Source: Cupriavidus sp. 2SB
GTDB lineage: Bacteria; Pseudomonadota; Gammaproteobacteria; Burkholderiales; Burkholderiaceae
Assembly (NCBI RefSeq): GCF_005503625.1
Contig: NZ_SCMX01000012.1
Span: forward strand, 51,837 to 115,836
DNA: 64,000 nt
Direction of reading: 5' to 3'
A model generated the notes under the pieces. It had not been told where the DNA came from. It saw only the letters and a program-made list of their open reading frames with translations, and searched no databases. The first letter of the stretch is position 1. Every line of letters begins with the position of its first letter. The translations under genes and the position numbers were made by a program. Shown piece after piece: positions 62,806-64,000 of this stretch.

Positions 62806-63912
62806 TCAGAACCTGGCGCGCAATCCAGCCATCAACTGCACGCTGTAGCTATCGCCGAAGTTGCGCAGTGGCGTGTTGACCGATGCTTCGGCATAGACCA
62901 TGGTTCGGTCGTTGTTCCAGGCATAGCTGCCGCCCACGCCTGCCCCCGTCCAAAGGCGGTTGTCGCGCCGCAGGAAGGCAACGTCGGCCACATTGACGCG
63001 GGCGGCATCGAGGAACTCGTAGTTCAGGTTGAAGATTCCGTACACGTTCCGGCTGCGCGATTGCGTGGACGTCTCCTGCCAGCGGTCCTTGTGATCGATG
63101 GAAATTCCGGCGCGACCCAGCAGGCTCTTGCCGTTCTGCGAGGACACCCTGGCGCCAAAGCGGTCCGTGAAATCGTCGAAGCTGGTCTGCGACCACATCA
63201 GTTGCGCCTGCGGCGTCAACGTCAGCGCGTTGCCGATTTCGGTGCGCTTGCCCAGTTCCAGGCTGAACGCCTTACCGTCGCCGTGATTGCCACTGGCCAT
63301 GCGGCCAGCCAGATCGGAATTCAGGTCACTGCGATACCACGTGAACTGTGCCTGCGCATCGGCATACACGCCATTCGCGCCATACCAGGTCATCGTGCCG
63401 CCCAGGCCGTATCCGTCCGTATTGACGCGGCCATCGCCGCTGGGGGAGCGTGCCCGCGCGTTGCCCCGGACGTAGGTGGCGGCCAGGCCGGCCACCAGCG
63501 CACCCCCATCGCGCGCCTGCCACAGCGCGTGGTCAGCCCCCGCCTGCACCCGCCAGACGTCGGTGTCCACCGCCGTGCCGCTGGTGGAATGCTTCGACGA
63601 TGAGCCACGCAACTCGCCTTCGGTACGTGCCCATGCACCCGTACCGCCTGCGAGGCCGCCTTCGCTCCACTGACGGCTGCCCACGCGCTGCTGAAGCGTG
63701 GGCAAGCGCGTGATGGCCTGCAGGCTCTGCGCGTAGGCTTCGTAGGCGGGCACACCGGGTTGGTAAAGCGGCTGGACGGCAGAGACTGTCTGCGTGGTAT
63801 CCGATGGCGGCTGGGACGAGGCGCTGTCGCTGGGAGCCACCTCCGCCACGGTCGAGCGCAGATACCAGTCGCCATCCGTCGGCGTACTCGTAGACCGTAC
63901 CAAATTTGTCAC
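62806..63912 (-). CDS. Autotransporter beta-barrel domain, passenger missing
   Basis: A 368-residue frame from GTG 63912. Near the start is GDWYLRS, the motif that ends autotransporter passengers. Then a linker, and the barrel from about 95 (WARTEGELRGSSS) to the C-terminal strand YSVQLMAGLRARF. Full autotransporters carry a signal peptide and a long passenger before this; here an in-frame stop lies about 45 bp upstream of the GTG, so the passenger is absent or in another frame. Without a signal peptide it could not be exported. Likely a 3' remnant or a frameshifted gene continuing beyond the window edge. Confidence 0.75.
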   Translation of the reverse strand: MTNLVRSTSTPTDGDWYLRSTVAEVAPSDSASSQPPSDTTQTVSAVQPLYQPGVPAYEAYAQSLQAITRLPTLQQRVGSRQWSEGGLAGGTGAWARTEGELRGSSSKHSTSGTAVDTDVWRVQAGADHALWQARDGGALVAGLAATYVRGNARARSPSGDGRVNTDGYGLGGTMTWYGANGVYADAQAQFTWYRSDLNSDLAGRMASGNHGDGKAFSLELGKRTEIGNALTLTPQAQLMWSQTSFDDFTDRFGARVSSQNGKSLLGRAGISIDHKDRWQETSTQSRSRNVYGIFNLNYEFLDAARVNVADVAFLRRDNRLWTGAGVGGSYAWNNDRTMVYAEASVNTPLRNFGDSYSVQLMAGLRARF

Positions 63913-64000
63913 CGTTGCGCCAGTAAATCTGTCAACTCGCCTGGCAATTTCGGTCAGTTACGCGCCATCCCTTGCTGGGCAAGCGTTTGCTGGTCGCGAA

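Noticed and set aside
1..64000. CRISPR arrays, tRNA or rRNA genes, plasmid replication origin
   Set aside because: No regularly spaced repeats, no cloverleaf-like sequences and no rep/par genes noticed. The iteron-like motifs at 8996-9346 are irregular and belong with a recombinase, not a replication protein.

Overview
The window looks like chromosome or megaplasmid sequence from a betaproteobacterium of the order Burkholderiales. Cupriavidus-like is my best guess, made from gene content only. The basis is three orphan Bug/TctC periplasmic receptors without TctA/TctB membrane partners, two MHS-type major facilitator transporters, a Gram-negative general porin, a short H-NS-like protein, an autotransporter barrel, and many LysR, TetR, GntR and AraC regulators next to small catabolic clusters. 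No rRNA, tRNA or CRISPR array was seen.

Layout. 0-7 kb: an MHS transporter and GMC oxidoreductase pair, a dimeric alpha/beta-barrel protein, an AraC regulator, and a fatty-acid-hydroxylase/DUF4345 pair. 7.2-13.7 kb: an accessory block. It holds an orphan HTH gene with a clear operator, a divergent tyrosine recombinase/KfrA-like pair (TnpS/TnpT-like) around a repeat-rich control region, a frameshifted H-NS-like gene, an XRE regulator, and a HAD (RNA-repair type) gene followed by three little-known genes. 13.9-19.5 kb: an HxlR-controlled NmrA/SDR/DoxX cluster, a short D,D-carboxypeptidase, and a broken aspartate ammonia-lyase/aspartate racemase locus with its intact LysR regulator. 19.6-23.6 kb: a single 1332-residue protein joining a PD-(D/E)XK nuclease, TPR-like repeats, a GreA/GreB C-terminal domain and a PIN domain. 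This is the strongest candidate for an uncharacterised conflict (defence) system. 23.6-27.1 kb: a decayed gene fragment, a truncated second recombinase of the same subfamily as the first, and a frameshifted ISNCY-type insertion sequence.

27.4-34.6 kb: a two-component system divergent from a glycine-zipper protein and an EF-hand protein, then a MipA/OmpV outer-membrane protein, a glycine-zipper lipoprotein, an orphan antitoxin-like gene and a membrane protein; intergenic space here is unusually large. 34.7-41.5 kb: a Bug receptor plus M24 peptidase-like enzyme under a TetR regulator that has matching palindromes at both promoters, followed by LysR, an MHS transporter and an M20 amidohydrolase. 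41.9-45.9 kb: LysR with a divergent solute-binding protein, a YbaK-like fragment, a secreted protein and an alpha/beta-hydrolase-fold protein without the nucleophile serine. 46.3-52.4 kb: a tight catabolic operon of GntR, deacetylase, cupin, FAH-family enzyme, FMN reductase, Bug receptor, SnoaL-like protein and porin. 52.8-64 kb: a cold-shock/DUF1294 protein, a frameshifted berberine-bridge-type FAD oxidase, MltF-like transglycosylase, a VIT1-like membrane protein with a beta-barrel protein, two lipoproteins, a third Bug receptor, a VOC protein, an SDR with divergent TetR, and a truncated autotransporter barrel.

The general pattern is small substrate-specific modules, each with its own regulator (MHS transporter or Bug receptor plus two to six enzymes), interspersed with mobile DNA. 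At least seven genes are broken or cut down (SDR fragment, H-NS-like, aspA, racemase, recombinase 2, transposase, FAD oxidase), which points to an actively rearranging accessory region. Functions rest on motif reading without database searches.
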